Shown here piece after piece: positions 44,265 through 51,964 of a stretch of 64,000 bases of DNA. The translations under genes were made by a program, and so were the position numbers. Positions within the stretch are counted from its first letter, which is position 1. Each line of letters opens with the position of its first letter. The stretch is taken from the NCBI RefSeq assembly GCF_001317345.1, contig NZ_JXCG01000004.1, positions 1 to 64,000 on the forward strand. The letters run 5' to 3'. A model generated the notes under the pieces. That model was given only the letters and a program-made list of their open reading frames with translations, had not been told where the DNA came from and did no database searches. The DNA comes from Thermococcus sp. EP1 (lineage in GTDB: Archaea > Methanobacteriota_B > Thermococci > Thermococcales > Thermococcaceae).

Positions 44265-45065
44265 ATGAAATGGATTATCGAAGCGTTGGGAAAAGTTAGG
44301 GAAAATAGGCCCTTGGTGCATAATATAACCAACTACGTGGTTATGAATACCACGGCAAATGCTCTCCTTGCTATAGGAGCTTCTCCAGTTATGGCCCATG
44401 CAATAGAAGAACTTGAAGAGATGGTTGCCTTGGCTAATGCACTAGTGATAAACATCGGGACCTTAGACGAGCACAAAATATACTCCATGATGAAAGCCGT
44501 TAAGACTGCAAAAGATCTCAAAAAGCCTGTTATTCTAGATCCAGTAGGTGCCGGGGCCACAAAACTTAGGACAAAGACATCTCTAAGAATTCTGGAGGCA
44601 GGAGAGATAAGCGTTATCCGAGGAAACTTTGGAGAAATTGCAGCCCTCCTCGGTGAACATGGAAAAACAAGGGGAGTAGATTCCGCAGTATATGATGAAC
44701 AAGTTGCCAAAAAGCTCGCAAAGGACGCCTCAAAAGAATTCAACACAGTAGTTGCTGTTACAGGGCCTGTAGATTATGTAAGTGATGGAGAGAAGGTTTA
44801 CGCTATAGAAAATGGAACTCCTTTGCTTGGGAGGGTAACTGGAACCGGTTGTATGGCAACAGCAATAATCGGTGCATTTTTAGCCGTTGAAGATCCTCTA
44901 AAGGCCACCATTGCAGGATTAGTTTCTTTTGAAATTGCTGCTGAAAAAGCCTTTGAGGAGTCTCCATACCCAGGAACATTCCACACAAAGTTATACGATT
45001 GGCTTTACAGGATTGATGAAGAGATTATAATGAAAAGAGCGAAGGTGAAAGAAGTTGAACTTTAG
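44265..45065 (+). CDS. thiM: hydroxyethylthiazole kinase ThiM
   Basis: This ribokinase-fold enzyme of about 266 residues phosphorylates salvaged thiazole alcohol. Signatures are RPLVHNITNYVVMNTTANALLAIGASPVMAHA, PVILDPVGAGATKLR, ISVIRGNFGEIAALLG and the ATP-site/catalytic GRVTGTGCMATAIIGAF. ATG 44265 follows GGTGAA with 4 bases and sits 5 bp after the cytX stop. Its end overlaps thiE by 11 bp. Confidence 0.96.
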   Translation: MKWIIEALGKVRENRPLVHNITNYVVMNTTANALLAIGASPVMAHAIEELEEMVALANALVINIGTLDEHKIYSMMKAVKTAKDLKKPVILDPVGAGATKLRTKTSLRILEAGEISVIRGNFGEIAALLGEHGKTRGVDSAVYDEQVAKKLAKDASKEFNTVVAVTGPVDYVSDGEKVYAIENGTPLLGRVTGTGCMATAIIGAFLAVEDPLKATIAGLVSFEIAAEKAFEESPYPGTFHTKLYDWLYRIDEEIIMKRAKVKEVEL

Positions 45066-45678
45066 AGAAAAGCTCAAACTGTACGTAATAACTGATAGAA
45101 GACTGAAAGATGAGATAGAAAGTACCAGGCAAGCTCTGGAAGGAGGAGCAACTTCAATTCAACTTCGCATAAAGAGCGCACCCACAAAAGAGATGATCAA
45201 AATTGGAAAAGAAATAAGAAAACTAACAAGTGAATATGATGCCCTTTATTTTGTGGACGACCGTTTAGATGTTGCCTTAGCAACAAACGCTGATGGAGTT
45301 CAACTTGGTCCTGAAGATATGCCAATTCCCACTGCTAAAGAAATTGCCCCAAATTTAATCATTGGAGCCTCTGTATACAGTCTGGAGGAAGCTTTAAACG
45401 CTGAAAAAGAAGGGGCAGATTATCTAGGAGCCGGAGCTGTTTTTCCCACCCCTACAAAACTCGATGTTAGAGTTATCGGAATTGATGGACTTAAGAAAAT
45501 ACGTGAATCAATAAAAATTCCAGTTGTTGCAATAGGCGGAATAAATCACGAGAATGTCAAAGAAGTGCTAAAAACCGGCGTTGATGGAGTTGCAATAATT
45601 TCAGCAATAATTGGAGCAGAAAATGTAAGAAAAGCCACAGAAGACATGAGAAAAATCATAGAGGAGGTGATTAAATGA
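45055..45678 (+). CDS. thiE: thiamine-phosphate synthase ThiE
   Basis: This TIM-barrel enzyme of 207 residues joins HMP pyrophosphate to thiazole phosphate. Active-site segments are SIQLRIKSAP, YFVDDRLDVALATNADGVQLGPEDMP, ASVYSLEEA, YLGAGAVFPTPTK and VVAIGGINHENV. All look intact. The start is a TTG, 5 bases after GGTGAA and inside the end of thiM. The downstream ThiD fusion also carries a ThiN module for the same reaction, so the operon encodes two such activities. Confidence 0.94.
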   Translation: MNFREKLKLYVITDRRLKDEIESTRQALEGGATSIQLRIKSAPTKEMIKIGKEIRKLTSEYDALYFVDDRLDVALATNADGVQLGPEDMPIPTAKEIAPNLIIGASVYSLEEALNAEKEGADYLGAGAVFPTPTKLDVRVIGIDGLKKIRESIKIPVVAIGGINHENVKEVLKTGVDGVAIISAIIGAENVRKATEDMRKIIEEVIK

Positions 45679-46160
45679 AACCTGAAACCAAAACACAAAA
45701 ACTTGCTTATGTTGGAATTTTCACGGCTTTAGGAGTTGTTCTGGGAACAATTTCCTTCCCAGTTGGGCCAACAAAAGTCGCTCCCTTTCAACATTTTATA
45801 AACGTAATAACCGGTATCATGCTTGGACCATGGTGGGCTTCCCTAACAGCCCTCTTTATAGGACTCCTTAGAATGTCTTTTGGGGTTGGCACAATATTTT
45901 CAATACCTGGTGGAATCCCAGGAGCTTTTACAGTAGGAGTAGTTTATAAAGTCATGAGAAAAGACTGGGCTGCCTTTAGCGAACCTCTGGCTACGATTTT
46001 CATAGGAGGAACGCTAAGTGCCCTATTATTTGGCCCCCTCATAAATGTCCACAAAGGAGTTACATGGTTCTGGATAGCTTTCGCTCCAAGCACCTTAGTT
46101 GGAACAACTTTGGGATTCTTAACTCTTAAAGCCCTGAGAAGGATGGAGGTGATAGAGTGA
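45675..46160 (+). CDS. thiW: ThiW, thiazole-specific ECF transporter S component
   Basis: This 161-residue membrane protein has the ThiW pattern: LAYVGIFTALGVVLGTISFPVGPTKVAPFQHFINVITGIMLGPWWASLTALFIGLLR and FSIPGGIPGAFTVGVVYK. It is the substrate-binding subunit of an energy-coupling-factor transporter and would import hydroxyethylthiazole for ThiM. The shared EcfA/EcfT energising module is not in the window. It overlaps both neighbours by 4 bp. Confidence 0.93.
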   Translation: MKPETKTQKLAYVGIFTALGVVLGTISFPVGPTKVAPFQHFINVITGIMLGPWWASLTALFIGLLRMSFGVGTIFSIPGGIPGAFTVGVVYKVMRKDWAAFSEPLATIFIGGTLSALLFGPLINVHKGVTWFWIAFAPSTLVGTTLGFLTLKALRRMEVIE

Positions 46161-47497
46161 TTAGAAAGGCCCTAACTATAGCAGGAAGTGATAGTGGAGG
46201 GGGGGCAGGAATAGAGGCAGATTTAAAAACTTTCTCTGCCTTTGGAGTTCATGGACTTGTAGCAATAACTTCTGTAACCGCTCAAAACACACAAGAAGTT
46301 AGAGCAATTTATGACATCTCACCAGAAGTTGTGGTAAAACAAATTGAAGCTGTTGTAGAGGATATAGGTGTTGATGCTGCAAAAACAGGAATGCTAAGCA
46401 ATTCAGAGATCATAAAAGCCGTGGCAAAAACCGTGAAGAAGTACAACTTTCCTCTAGTGGTCGACCCTGTGATGATAGCAAAAAGTGGAGCTCCTCTTCT
46501 AAGAGAAGATGCCATGGAAGCATTGATTAAAGAAATAATCCCATTGGCTTCGCTTGTCACGCCCAATAGGCCAGAAGCAGAAAAATTGAGTGGGTTCCAA
46601 ATAAAAAATAGTGATGATGCCAAAAAAGCCGCAAAGATAATCGTAGAAGAACTTGGAGCTAGAGCAGCGATTGTAAAAGGTGGTCATTTAGGGTTAAGTG
46701 AAGCAGTGGATATTTTATATGTCAACGGAGAGTTTAGAGAATACCGTGCGCCTTTTGTTGAAGGCTGCACTCATGGTACAGGATGCTCATTTTCTGCAGC
46801 AATTGCTGCAAATCTTGCGAAAGGAAAGTCCCTAAAAGAGGCTGTAGAAACGGCAAAGAAGTTTATAACAATGGGCATTTATTATGGTGCAAGAATTGGC
46901 CATGGCCACTGCCCCGTGAACCAAAATGCATGGATTGAAATCCCAGCTGAGAAATGGAGAGTGTATGATACATTGAATAGAGCTCTCAAAGAGCTTGTAT
47001 CAATAGAAGGCCTTCACAAATATGTCCCCGAAGTAGGAATGAACTTTGTTTACGCGCTTCCAAAGCTTTATGCAAGGGACCGAGAAGACGTTGCTGGAGT
47101 TAAAGGGAGAATCGTAAAGTTTGGAAACACTATAAAGCCCGTAGGTTGGATAGAATTTGGTGCTTCTGATCACCTTGCCAGAGCAATATTGGCCTTTATG
47201 GATGTTTTCCCCGAAGTTAGGAGTGTTCTCAACATAAAGTACAACGAAGATCTAATTGCCAAGGCACAAAAACTCGGCTTTAAAGTATCCTTCTACGATA
47301 GAAGAGAGGAACCCGAGGAAATAAAAGCAAAAGAAGGTGGGACTATTCCATGGGGTGTAAGAACAGCAATCGAGAGACTAAGAGACAAGCCTGATTTGAT
47401 ATACCACCTTGGAGACTGGGGTAAAGAAGCAATGATCCTAATATTTGGAGAAACTCCTGAAGTGGTATTGACAAAACTCAGAAGACTTATAGAATAA
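46157..47497 (+). CDS. thiD: ThiD-ThiN fusion: HMP(-P) kinase and thiamine-phosphate synthase
   Basis: This is a 446-residue fusion. Residues ~1-260 are ThiD, which phosphorylates HMP twice: IAGSDSGGGAGIEADLKTFSAFG, VVDPVMIAKSGAPLL, VTPNRPEAEKLSG, CTHGTGCSFSAAIAANLAKG. Residues ~265-446 are the ThiN domain: KYVPEVGMNFVYALP, FGASDHLARAILAFMDVFPEVRS, FYDRREEP, EGGTIPWG and YHLGDWGKEAMILIFG, which keep the conserved charged residues and look active. A GTG start follows GGAGGTGATAGA. It closes the salvage operon. Confidence 0.95.
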   Translation: MIRKALTIAGSDSGGGAGIEADLKTFSAFGVHGLVAITSVTAQNTQEVRAIYDISPEVVVKQIEAVVEDIGVDAAKTGMLSNSEIIKAVAKTVKKYNFPLVVDPVMIAKSGAPLLREDAMEALIKEIIPLASLVTPNRPEAEKLSGFQIKNSDDAKKAAKIIVEELGARAAIVKGGHLGLSEAVDILYVNGEFREYRAPFVEGCTHGTGCSFSAAIAANLAKGKSLKEAVETAKKFITMGIYYGARIGHGHCPVNQNAWIEIPAEKWRVYDTLNRALKELVSIEGLHKYVPEVGMNFVYALPKLYARDREDVAGVKGRIVKFGNTIKPVGWIEFGASDHLARAILAFMDVFPEVRSVLNIKYNEDLIAKAQKLGFKVSFYDRREEPEEIKAKEGGTIPWGVRTAIERLRDKPDLIYHLGDWGKEAMILIFGETPEVVLTKLRRLIE

Positions 47498-47513
47498 CAA
47501 GAGTGTGATGAAG

Positions 47514-47663
47514 CTAAAAAACGTGACTAAGTACAAGGAGCACAAAAACAATAGCTATAACTCCAAAGATTAGCACTATTGCCATCTCCAAGTTTAAAGG
47601 ATCTTTTAGCCCCTCAACATCCCGCAAAAATTCTTTTCTTTTTTCTATAAAAGGAATTGGCAT
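47514..47663 (-). CDS. 49-aa single-span membrane protein
   Basis: The minus strand has GGAGGAGTTAACAG followed by ATG 47663 and a 49-residue frame: a charged N-terminus (MPIPFIEKRKEFLRDVEGLK), then a strong membrane helix (MAIVLIFGVIAIVFVLLVLSHVF) ending at a TAG. The ribosome binding site, the charge pattern and the helix running to the C-terminus suggest a real tail-anchored peptide. It converges with the thiDN gene, 16 bp apart. No family is recognised. Confidence 0.6.
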   Translation of the reverse strand: MPIPFIEKRKEFLRDVEGLKDPLNLEMAIVLIFGVIAIVFVLLVLSHVF

Positions 47664-47910
47664 CTGTTAACTCCTCCAAAATGTCCATCACTCACTCAAG
47701 ATCATTATTTTTGTCCTTCAGGACGCAAAAGGAGCACACAAGGAAGAGAAAAATTTTCTGCACTTTTTATGGTGCCCCAAATGAATTGTTCTCTTCCTGG
47801 TTGAAGTTTTTAATATATACTTTGCTTGATATATTTAAAAATTTCGCTTTATGATTAACAAGTAAAAATACAAAACTAATTTACATAGTTATTTGTCATT
47901 ATACAAAAAT

Positions 47911-49065
47911 TTAGATAAAAGACAAGATTTCTTTCAAATCCTTCAAAAAGCTCTCTAAGTGTTCTCTCTTTACATGTGGCATCATAACTATTCTTATATA
48001 CCCCCTATGGGCACTTATTCCCCAACCTCGCTTTTTAAGCTCTTTCTCAATTTTTTTAAGCTCCTTTGACCCAAATGACACTATGTTAAGCATAGGTTCT
48101 CTTATTAAATAAACACCATTTAAACCTTTTATTTGCTCTGCAAACCATTTAGCATTCTCCATAGCCTCTCCAATGACTTTTTTATACCCTTCAAATCCAA
48201 GATGCTTAAGAAGAGCCCAAACTGCTATCGCATTTGCCCCAGGCCTTGTACCTGTTATTGTGGCTTGGAATATTTCACCCCCTGCCAAGTAAGGGGCTAA
48301 GACGTTAATCGCGTCCATGTATTTCTTCTCTCTAAATATTATCCCTCCTGCAGGGATTGGGGCCATTCCCATTTTATGTGGATCTATCGTGACACTTTGA
48401 ACCCCCTTAAGCTTAAAATCAAAATCCGGTAGATCATACCCTAAGGCCTTTGCAAATGGAATTACAAATCCCCCAAAAGCAGCATCAACATGAAGAGGAA
48501 TTCCATAATCCACTGCTATATCAGAAAGTGAAGGAATGTCATCAACAACCCCTAATCCAGTTGTCCCTGCTATCCCTACTATTCCTATTGTATTATCTGT
48601 TATTTTAGCCTCCACATCTTTCACATTGACAGAGTAGTCATTATTAAGTTCCGCCCAGACGAGTTTTACCTTTAACAAATCTTTTGCCTTTAGAAAAGAG
48701 AAATGTGCACTCCGAGGTAAGATAAGTTCTGGTTCCTCAACACCAGAGAGATTCCGAAAAGCCCTTACAGCTAAAATATTTGCTTCCGTACCACCGCTAA
48801 CTATATTTCCCCAAGCCCTTTTCAGATGTAAAAGTTCTCCAATCATTTGAACGGCTTCCTCTTCGATTTCTTTACTCCCTGTATGCAACCCCGGATCCCC
48901 TAAGTTCCTATCTATGTATCTTTGAATCACTTTTTGAGCTAAAGGATGAGGGTAAGTGCACATAGATCCAAGAATTTTACCGGAATTAAAAGTTAAGTCT
49001 GACCTAAGCCTTTTTTCAAGTTCAGCAAAAATTTCATCTTCACTCATACCCTCTTTTGGTATCAT
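47911..49065 (-). CDS. mfnA: PLP-dependent decarboxylase MfnA (tyrosine/aspartate decarboxylase)
   Basis: This group II decarboxylase of about 384 residues shows SMCTYPHPLAQKVIQRYIDRNLGDPGLH, GNIVSGGTEANILAVRAFR, IGIVGIAGTTGLGVVDDI, HVDAAFGGFVIPF and the PLP lysine in SVTIDPHKMGMAPIPAGG. In methanogens MfnA decarboxylates tyrosine; in Thermococcales the orthologue is reported to act on aspartate, giving beta-alanine for coenzyme A. ATG 49065 follows GGTGGGAGC; the reading from 49092 lacks a site. coaBC in the same window uses the downstream pathway. Confidence 0.93.
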   Translation of the reverse strand: MIPKEGMSEDEIFAELEKRLRSDLTFNSGKILGSMCTYPHPLAQKVIQRYIDRNLGDPGLHTGSKEIEEEAVQMIGELLHLKRAWGNIVSGGTEANILAVRAFRNLSGVEEPELILPRSAHFSFLKAKDLLKVKLVWAELNNDYSVNVKDVEAKITDNTIGIVGIAGTTGLGVVDDIPSLSDIAVDYGIPLHVDAAFGGFVIPFAKALGYDLPDFDFKLKGVQSVTIDPHKMGMAPIPAGGIIFREKKYMDAINVLAPYLAGGEIFQATITGTRPGANAIAVWALLKHLGFEGYKKVIGEAMENAKWFAEQIKGLNGVYLIREPMLNIVSFGSKELKKIEKELKKRGWGISAHRGYIRIVMMPHVKREHLESFLKDLKEILSFI

Positions 49066-49149
49066 GCTCCCACCAGCCAAAGTTATTTGCATAGCATTTA
49101 AGCTTTTGTTATGACCTTGAAAACATTGCTCTTCAAAGTCTAGGATACA

Positions 49150-50328
49150 TTATTCCTCCCGAATGTGGTTTAGGTAAAGCTTAAAAAACTGCGGTGTAGT
49201 TACAGCGGTGAGCATTGAAACTATAACTACAGCTGCAAAAATCCCCTGATCTATCAAACCTTCCTCAATCCCAAACTTTAAGATGGCAAGCTCTAGGCTA
49301 CCTCGTCCTCCCATTCCAATACCGACTAGTGCTGCTGATTTCCAATCAAACTTAAAGAATTTCATTCCAAGACCACATCCCAAAAACTTTCCTGCAACAG
49401 CTGCTAAATAAAGAATGAATACCAATGCTATATTAAACTCATTTAGAGGGGGATTAAACATTAATCCCACATATATAAAGAACAACGGAATGAAGAATTC
49501 TGTGAGAACTACTTGAAGATCTCCAATAAGTTCATTAAGTTTTATTTTACTTAGTACAAGAGGATCTTTTCTCTCTCTAAGTCTACTAATTGTTAATCCG
49601 GCAAGATATGCTCCAATTATCTGGTGTAGGCCAACTCTCTCCGCAACTATTGCTAAAAGGAAAGTTAGAATTATCGTAAAAGTGAAGAATATGTTAAGGT
49701 TCCTCAGAATACTGTAGAATCTTACAGAGCGTTTGAAGACATACTCAGAAATTAGAAGCACTACAATTATAAAAATTGCAATTTTGATCGTCAGTATCCC
49801 AAGAGGAAAAAGTGCTAATTCCCCTTTTGTCATTGCAGTGATTATGCCTATCAAATAAACAGCCATGATATCATCCGCAAATGCAGCTCCCATCAATATA
49901 GATGAAATCTCCTTTCTAACCCGAGACTTTAAAATTACTCCACTTGTTACTTCTATTGCAGTGTTTCCAAGAGTTACTCCTACAAATATCGCTGCTGCTA
50001 AGCCTTTACCAAAGAAATAAACTGTCAAAAACCCGAATATAAAAGAAAACACTACACCCAAACCTGCAACTAAAATTGCCTTGCTCTTGTTGGATGCTAT
50101 AGAAGAGAAGTTGCTTGTAAGTCCCATGTAAAGCATCATCATTAAGAGACCAAATTCAGAGAGAACCTTCAATGGTTCAGAGGGTATGACTACATTAAGG
50201 AAAAATGGGCCAAGCACCATTCCAGTGAGTATATGAGCAATTATTGGGTGGATTTCCCTTTTCTCAAAAAGCCACTCTAATGTCTTTGCAAGCACAAGGA
50301 GTATAGAAAGATCGAGAATATACTCCAC
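49150..50328 (-). CDS. CPA2-family Na+(K+)/H+ antiporter
   Basis: This 392-residue membrane antiporter has about 12 hydrophobic segments. The ion-binding motif is GAAFADDIMAVYLIG (paired Asp). The fold's other markers are IIAHILTGMVLGPFFLN, GLLMMMLYMGLTSNF, GLHQIIGAYLAGLTIS and GIGMGGRGSLELAIL. No TrkA-N or other cytosolic domain is attached. The start is GTG 50328 after GGAGGGTGTGAA, 1 bp after the stop of the TIGR00304 gene, so the two are coupled. Confidence 0.93.
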   Translation of the reverse strand: MEYILDLSILLVLAKTLEWLFEKREIHPIIAHILTGMVLGPFFLNVVIPSEPLKVLSEFGLLMMMLYMGLTSNFSSIASNKSKAILVAGLGVVFSFIFGFLTVYFFGKGLAAAIFVGVTLGNTAIEVTSGVILKSRVRKEISSILMGAAFADDIMAVYLIGIITAMTKGELALFPLGILTIKIAIFIIVVLLISEYVFKRSVRFYSILRNLNIFFTFTIILTFLLAIVAERVGLHQIIGAYLAGLTISRLRERKDPLVLSKIKLNELIGDLQVVLTEFFIPLFFIYVGLMFNPPLNEFNIALVFILYLAAVAGKFLGCGLGMKFFKFDWKSAALVGIGMGGRGSLELAILKFGIEEGLIDQGIFAAVVIVSMLTAVTTPQFFKLYLNHIREE

Positions 50329-50329
50329 T

Positions 50330-50575
50330 TCACACCCTCCTGCTTATCAAAGTCCCAATTATCCAGAGAACCATTAATAGAATAGCCAGTATCATCGCAA
50401 AAGTGGCCCCTCTACTGGTTCCAAATACTATAGGGATGGGGCCTATCATTATAACCCCTCCTCCTTCTACTTCAGCCTCTCCACTTGAGGCACTTATTAG
50501 AGTGCCTATAAAAATCAACATGAACCCTATAAATATCAACCCCATTCCCACTAGTACTAACAATCCACCTCTCAT
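50330..50575 (-). CDS. TIGR00304/DUF131 family membrane protein
   Basis: This 81-residue archaeal protein has two membrane helices (about 4-28 and 58-78). Between them lies the family's conserved loop with EVEGGGVIMIGPIPIVFGTSR. The ATG follows GAGGGACC. Function is unknown. It precedes the antiporter gene by 1 bp and may be an accessory part of it. Confidence 0.88.
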   Translation of the reverse strand: MRGGLLVLVGMGLIFIGFMLIFIGTLISASSGEAEVEGGGVIMIGPIPIVFGTSRGATFAMILAILLMVLWIIGTLISRRV

Positions 50576-50654
50576 GGTCCCTCATGAAAAAACTATATCC
50601 AGAGTTTTAAAGCTTTAACGTTAAAGTTATTAAAGTGGAGGGCACAGTTATTAC

Positions 50655-51347
50655 ATGCTTGTACTTGTGGATTTGGATGATACTTTATGCAATACGTGGG
50701 AAGCTGCTAAGTGGAGTGTCCTTCGTCTTTTACCCCATTTAATCAGAAAAAGAAAGTTCCGAGCTTTACTTTATATTCTCACACAGCGCTACAAAGAATT
50801 AGAACAATCTAGAGAGTTACATCTGCTTGATCTAGACGAGTTGGTAGAAAACTTTATGGAAAGGGTATACAGAAAAATTTCAGAAGAAGACCTGAAAGAG
50901 ATGTTTGAATTAGTCGATAGAACATTCTTCTCAAACTTAAAGCTCTATCCGGATGCAATTGAGTTCCTGAAGGGATTAAAAGCAATGGGCGCAAGGATAG
51001 TTCTCATAACAGATTCCTCCTCTGAATGGCAAAGAAAAAAGCTTGAATATCTAAATCTGAAGGATTACTTCGATTCACTTATAATAAGTGGAGAAACCGG
51101 TTACAGCAAACTTGAGCCTTATAACTTTATATTGGCAAAAAGAAGATTCCCCAAAGAGAGTGAAATATACGTGGTAGGAGATAGAGATGATACTGATATG
51201 CGAGGCGGAAAAGAGATCGGAGCAACGACCATCCTGGTTAGACGGGGTTACTTCAAGTCCCTTATGCCAAAATACGCTGATTATATAGTAAAAGACCTTA
51301 ATGAGGCCTTAGAGGTGATAAAACGTGAGCATAAAAAGCGAGCTTAA
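50655..51347 (+). CDS. HAD-superfamily phosphatase
   Basis: This 230-residue haloacid-dehalogenase hydrolase has all four motifs: DLDDTLCNTWEAA (nucleophile Asp), VLITDSSSEW (Thr), the Lys in GYSKLEPYNFIL, and VVGDRDDTDMRGGKEIGA (acidic pair). A helical cap lies between motifs I and II (about 20-95), as in phosphoglycolate phosphatase relatives. The substrate is unknown. The end overlaps the polyprenol kinase-like gene by 23 bp. Confidence 0.9.
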   Translation: MLVLVDLDDTLCNTWEAAKWSVLRLLPHLIRKRKFRALLYILTQRYKELEQSRELHLLDLDELVENFMERVYRKISEEDLKEMFELVDRTFFSNLKLYPDAIEFLKGLKAMGARIVLITDSSSEWQRKKLEYLNLKDYFDSLIISGETGYSKLEPYNFILAKRRFPKESEIYVVGDRDDTDMRGGKEIGATTILVRRGYFKSLMPKYADYIVKDLNEALEVIKREHKKRA

Positions 51348-51945
51348 AAGAAAAGTACTTCATCTAACTGGGTTGAGTGTTCCACTACTTTACCTTCTCT
51401 TTGGCCAAAAAGTAACAATAGGATTCGTTGCCACAGCTTTAATCGTTTTCGTAATATTGGAGCCTTTTAGAATAATTGAAGAATTAAGAGACAAAGTCAA
51501 ACGAAAACTTGGCCTTTATGTAAGAGAAGAAGTAATTGCCCTAGTTGAAAAGGAGCTCGAAGCAATATCCAGGGAACACGAAAAATACTCCATTGGAGCA
51601 CATATATACTTTACAATTGGAGCACTAATAATAGTCTGCCTTTTTCCGAGAGATATTGCCATTGGGGCCATAACTGTTGCAACGTTGGGAGATGCCATAG
51701 CTGCAATAATAGGAAAGCCCTTTGGAAGACATAGGTTTAAAAATGGCAAAAGTGTTGAAGGAAGTTTGGCATATTTTGTGACAGCGTTTCTAACACTTTT
51801 CGTGTTGATAAATTTACCACATGCCCTCATCGGGGCCTTAGCCGGAATGTTGGCAGAATTCTATGAGTTGCCCCCCGATGATAATTTCTCTAATCAAATA
51901 GCAGTAGCCATTGCAATATACGCATTCAGAAGGATATTCTTTTAA
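51325..51945 (+). CDS. SEC59/DGK1/VTE5-type polyprenol or phytol kinase
   Basis: This 206-residue membrane protein resembles CTP-dependent lipid kinases (dolichol, phytol or diacylglycerol). ELKRKVLHLTGLSVPLLYLL is the typical first helix. The catalytic segment is ATLGDAIAAIIGKPFGRHRFKNGKSVEGSLAYFVT, with a DAxA...GK...G-K-S-x-EG pattern, and NFSNQIAVAIA is near the end. The GTG start follows GAGGTGATAAAAC within the HAD gene. Likely acceptors are dolichol or geranylgeraniol derivatives. Confidence 0.88.
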   Translation: MSIKSELKRKVLHLTGLSVPLLYLLFGQKVTIGFVATALIVFVILEPFRIIEELRDKVKRKLGLYVREEVIALVEKELEAISREHEKYSIGAHIYFTIGALIIVCLFPRDIAIGAITVATLGDAIAAIIGKPFGRHRFKNGKSVEGSLAYFVTAFLTLFVLINLPHALIGALAGMLAEFYELPPDDNFSNQIAVAIAIYAFRRIFF

Positions 51946-51964
51946 AAAATTAAGAAAAGTGGGA

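Noticed and set aside
47657-47854. Plus-strand 65-codon frame in the gap before mfnA
   Set aside because: No ribosome binding site, odd composition, and it overlaps the start region of the better-supported 49-aa minus-strand gene. The rest of 47664-47910 shows only A/T-rich sequence.
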